Assembly: GCF_019976755.1 (NCBI RefSeq)
Contig: NZ_AP023441.1
Span: 6,445,501-6,509,500, forward strand
Reading direction: 5' to 3'
DNA length: 64,000 nucleotides
Source of the DNA: Nostoc sp. MS1
Lineage (GTDB): Bacteria > Cyanobacteriota > Cyanobacteriia > Cyanobacteriales > Nostocaceae
Position 1 is the stretch's first letter. Each line of letters begins with the position of its first letter. This document shows positions 63,059-64,000 of the stretch, in pieces. The translations under genes were made by a program, and so were the position numbers. The notes beneath the pieces were generated by a model. The model saw only the letters and a program-made list of their open reading frames with translations, was not told the DNA's origin and made no database searches.

Positions 63059-64000
63059 AAAAAGCTAAGAAATCGAAAAAATCATCTACTAAAAATTCAA
63101 GGCAACACTTCAATTAGTCAACAACGCCAAGATTTACAACAACGCCTCCAGCAAACCCAAGCACTGACTCCTGTTTTTCAACGCAGGATGGAAATTCGTA
63201 GACAATTATTCCAAAAAGATGGGGCGATTTCAGGCGATGAAGCACTCAAAGCACAACAGGAATATTTACAAAACTTGGAAAGAATTGCTGATTTTAAATC
63301 CCAGTTAAAAGGACTAAATACTACAGAAAATCAACAAGCACAAAATTATAGTCAGAACTTAACAGTTATTTCTGACCTGCAAGGACAACTGCAACAATTA
63401 GTTAGTCAGCAAGTTGCGATCGCACAACAAGAAGTAGAAAGCGAAGCTATCCGTAAAAAGCAAATTCAAGACATTCAGCGTGAGATTATCAGGCTGGAAA
63501 TGCAATTAAGCACGAATAATCAAATTGTTAGTCAACATAATGGACGCATTTTAGAAGTGAATGCCACACCAGGGCAAGTTTTGACTCCTGGCACTCGTTT
63601 AGCGACGATAGAAGCAGAAAATCCCCAAAGTAAACTGGTTGGCGTTACCTATTTTCCTGTGGGAAAAGCTAAAAAAATTCATCCAGGAATGTCAGTTCAG
63701 ATTATACCCGAAGCTGTCAAACAAAACTTTGGGGGAATTGTTGGTACTGTTACTAATATTTCTAATTTACCCATTACCAAAGCTGCGGCTGTAAATAAAG
63801 TAGGTAATCCAGAAGTTGTTGAGGCATTGGTTGGGCAACAACAGACAGGATTAATTCAAGTAGTGTCCGAATTAAATTTAGATCCAAATACACCAAGTGG
63901 TTACAAATGGTCTTCTTCCCAAGGGCCTGATTTGCAAATTGCTTCAGGAAATACTACTGTTGTACGAGCCAAGGTGGAAGAACGCGCACCGATTTCTTTT
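63059..64000 (+). pseudogene. HlyD-family secretion protein, N-terminus missing, runs off the window
   Basis: An open frame from 63059 to the right edge encodes about 314 residues without an ATG before codon 44 (63189). Sequence: a long coiled coil (QQRQDLQQRLQQTQALTPV, KAQQEYLQNLERIAD), a lipoyl-like hairpin (HNGRILEVNATPGQVLTPG) and a beta-barrel part (GVTYFPVGKAKKIHPGMSV). This is the second half of a membrane-fusion protein, like those of NHLP-bacteriocin or type I systems. The membrane anchor, first lipoyl half and first part of the coiled coil are absent. A TAA stop at 63056 and no related sequence further upstream argue for truncation, by deletion. It could be translated from an internal start, but would lack a membrane anchor. 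Confidence 0.6.

Noticed and set aside
1..64000. Search for tRNA, rRNA and CRISPR arrays by eye
   Set aside because: No cloverleaf with a TTCAA-type T loop, no rRNA-like stretch and no regularly spaced 25-37 bp repeats were found. A tRNAscan or Infernal run would be decisive.

Overview
The window is a chromosomal segment of a filamentous, heterocyst-type cyanobacterium (Nostoc/Anabaena group). This rests on many HIP1 octamers (GCGATCGC), heptameric short tandem repeats between genes, the low-GC codon use, and cyanobacterial families such as DUF1822, DUF928, DUF7219, KGK, the TPS haemagglutinin-like exoproteins and CHAT/CHASE2 proteins. I cannot name the strain from sequence alone. No rRNA, tRNA or CRISPR array was seen.

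Left region (1-16.6 kb). A partial CARDB protein (minus strand) faces three consecutive PEP-CTERM proteins. The first of these is a ModA-like oxyanion-binding protein carrying an apparent C-terminal sorting tail. Two same-orientation copies of a MITE-like element flank this group. At 4.1-12.3 kb lies a complete three-gene pPIWI-RE type conflict system: an HTH/zinc-ribbon/PD-(D/E)XK nuclease, a DinG/XPD-like helicase with four clustered cysteines, and a 1053-aa pPIWI-RE protein. It has its own palindromic promoter region and terminator. A frameshifted small gene, a DUF7219 protein, a 2OG-Fe(II) oxygenase and two unknown small genes follow.

Nitrogenase region (15.4-21.4 kb). An HTH plus periplasmic-binding-domain regulator (VnfR/ModE-like in concept) precedes nifH, nifE and nifN homologues without nifD/K. 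A spaced palindrome, TTTACCA-N7-TGGTAAA, occurs in front of the CARDB gene, in front of the ModA-like PEP-CTERM gene and between the regulator and its divergent neighbour. It suggests one oxyanion-responsive regulon spanning the first 15 kb.

Middle region (21.5-46 kb). This holds a DUF1822/sigma-factor pair, a radical SAM protein, a MocR regulator divergent from a flavin-split-barrel protein, and a tight four-gene operon (gluconate-dehydrogenase-subunit-3-like, GMC oxidoreductase, two related cupins). It continues with a bacterial dynamin, two KGK-domain paralogues joined to an HNH nuclease, a methyltransferase, a PrsW-like protease, an SsuA-like lipoprotein, VOC/GNAT genes, threonine aldolase and a bicupin protein.

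Right region (46-64 kb). A five-PAS/GAF GGDEF-EAL protein is followed by a surface-signalling group: CHAT-CHASE2, DUF928, an RTX-repeat protein, TPR-CHAT, and a TPS-type haemagglutinin-like exoprotein. A peroxiredoxin-like protein and an N-terminally truncated HlyD-family fragment run to the window edge. The sigma factor/DUF1822 pair at 22-24 kb belongs to families often found with such CHAT/TPS groups, so the two parts may be functionally linked.
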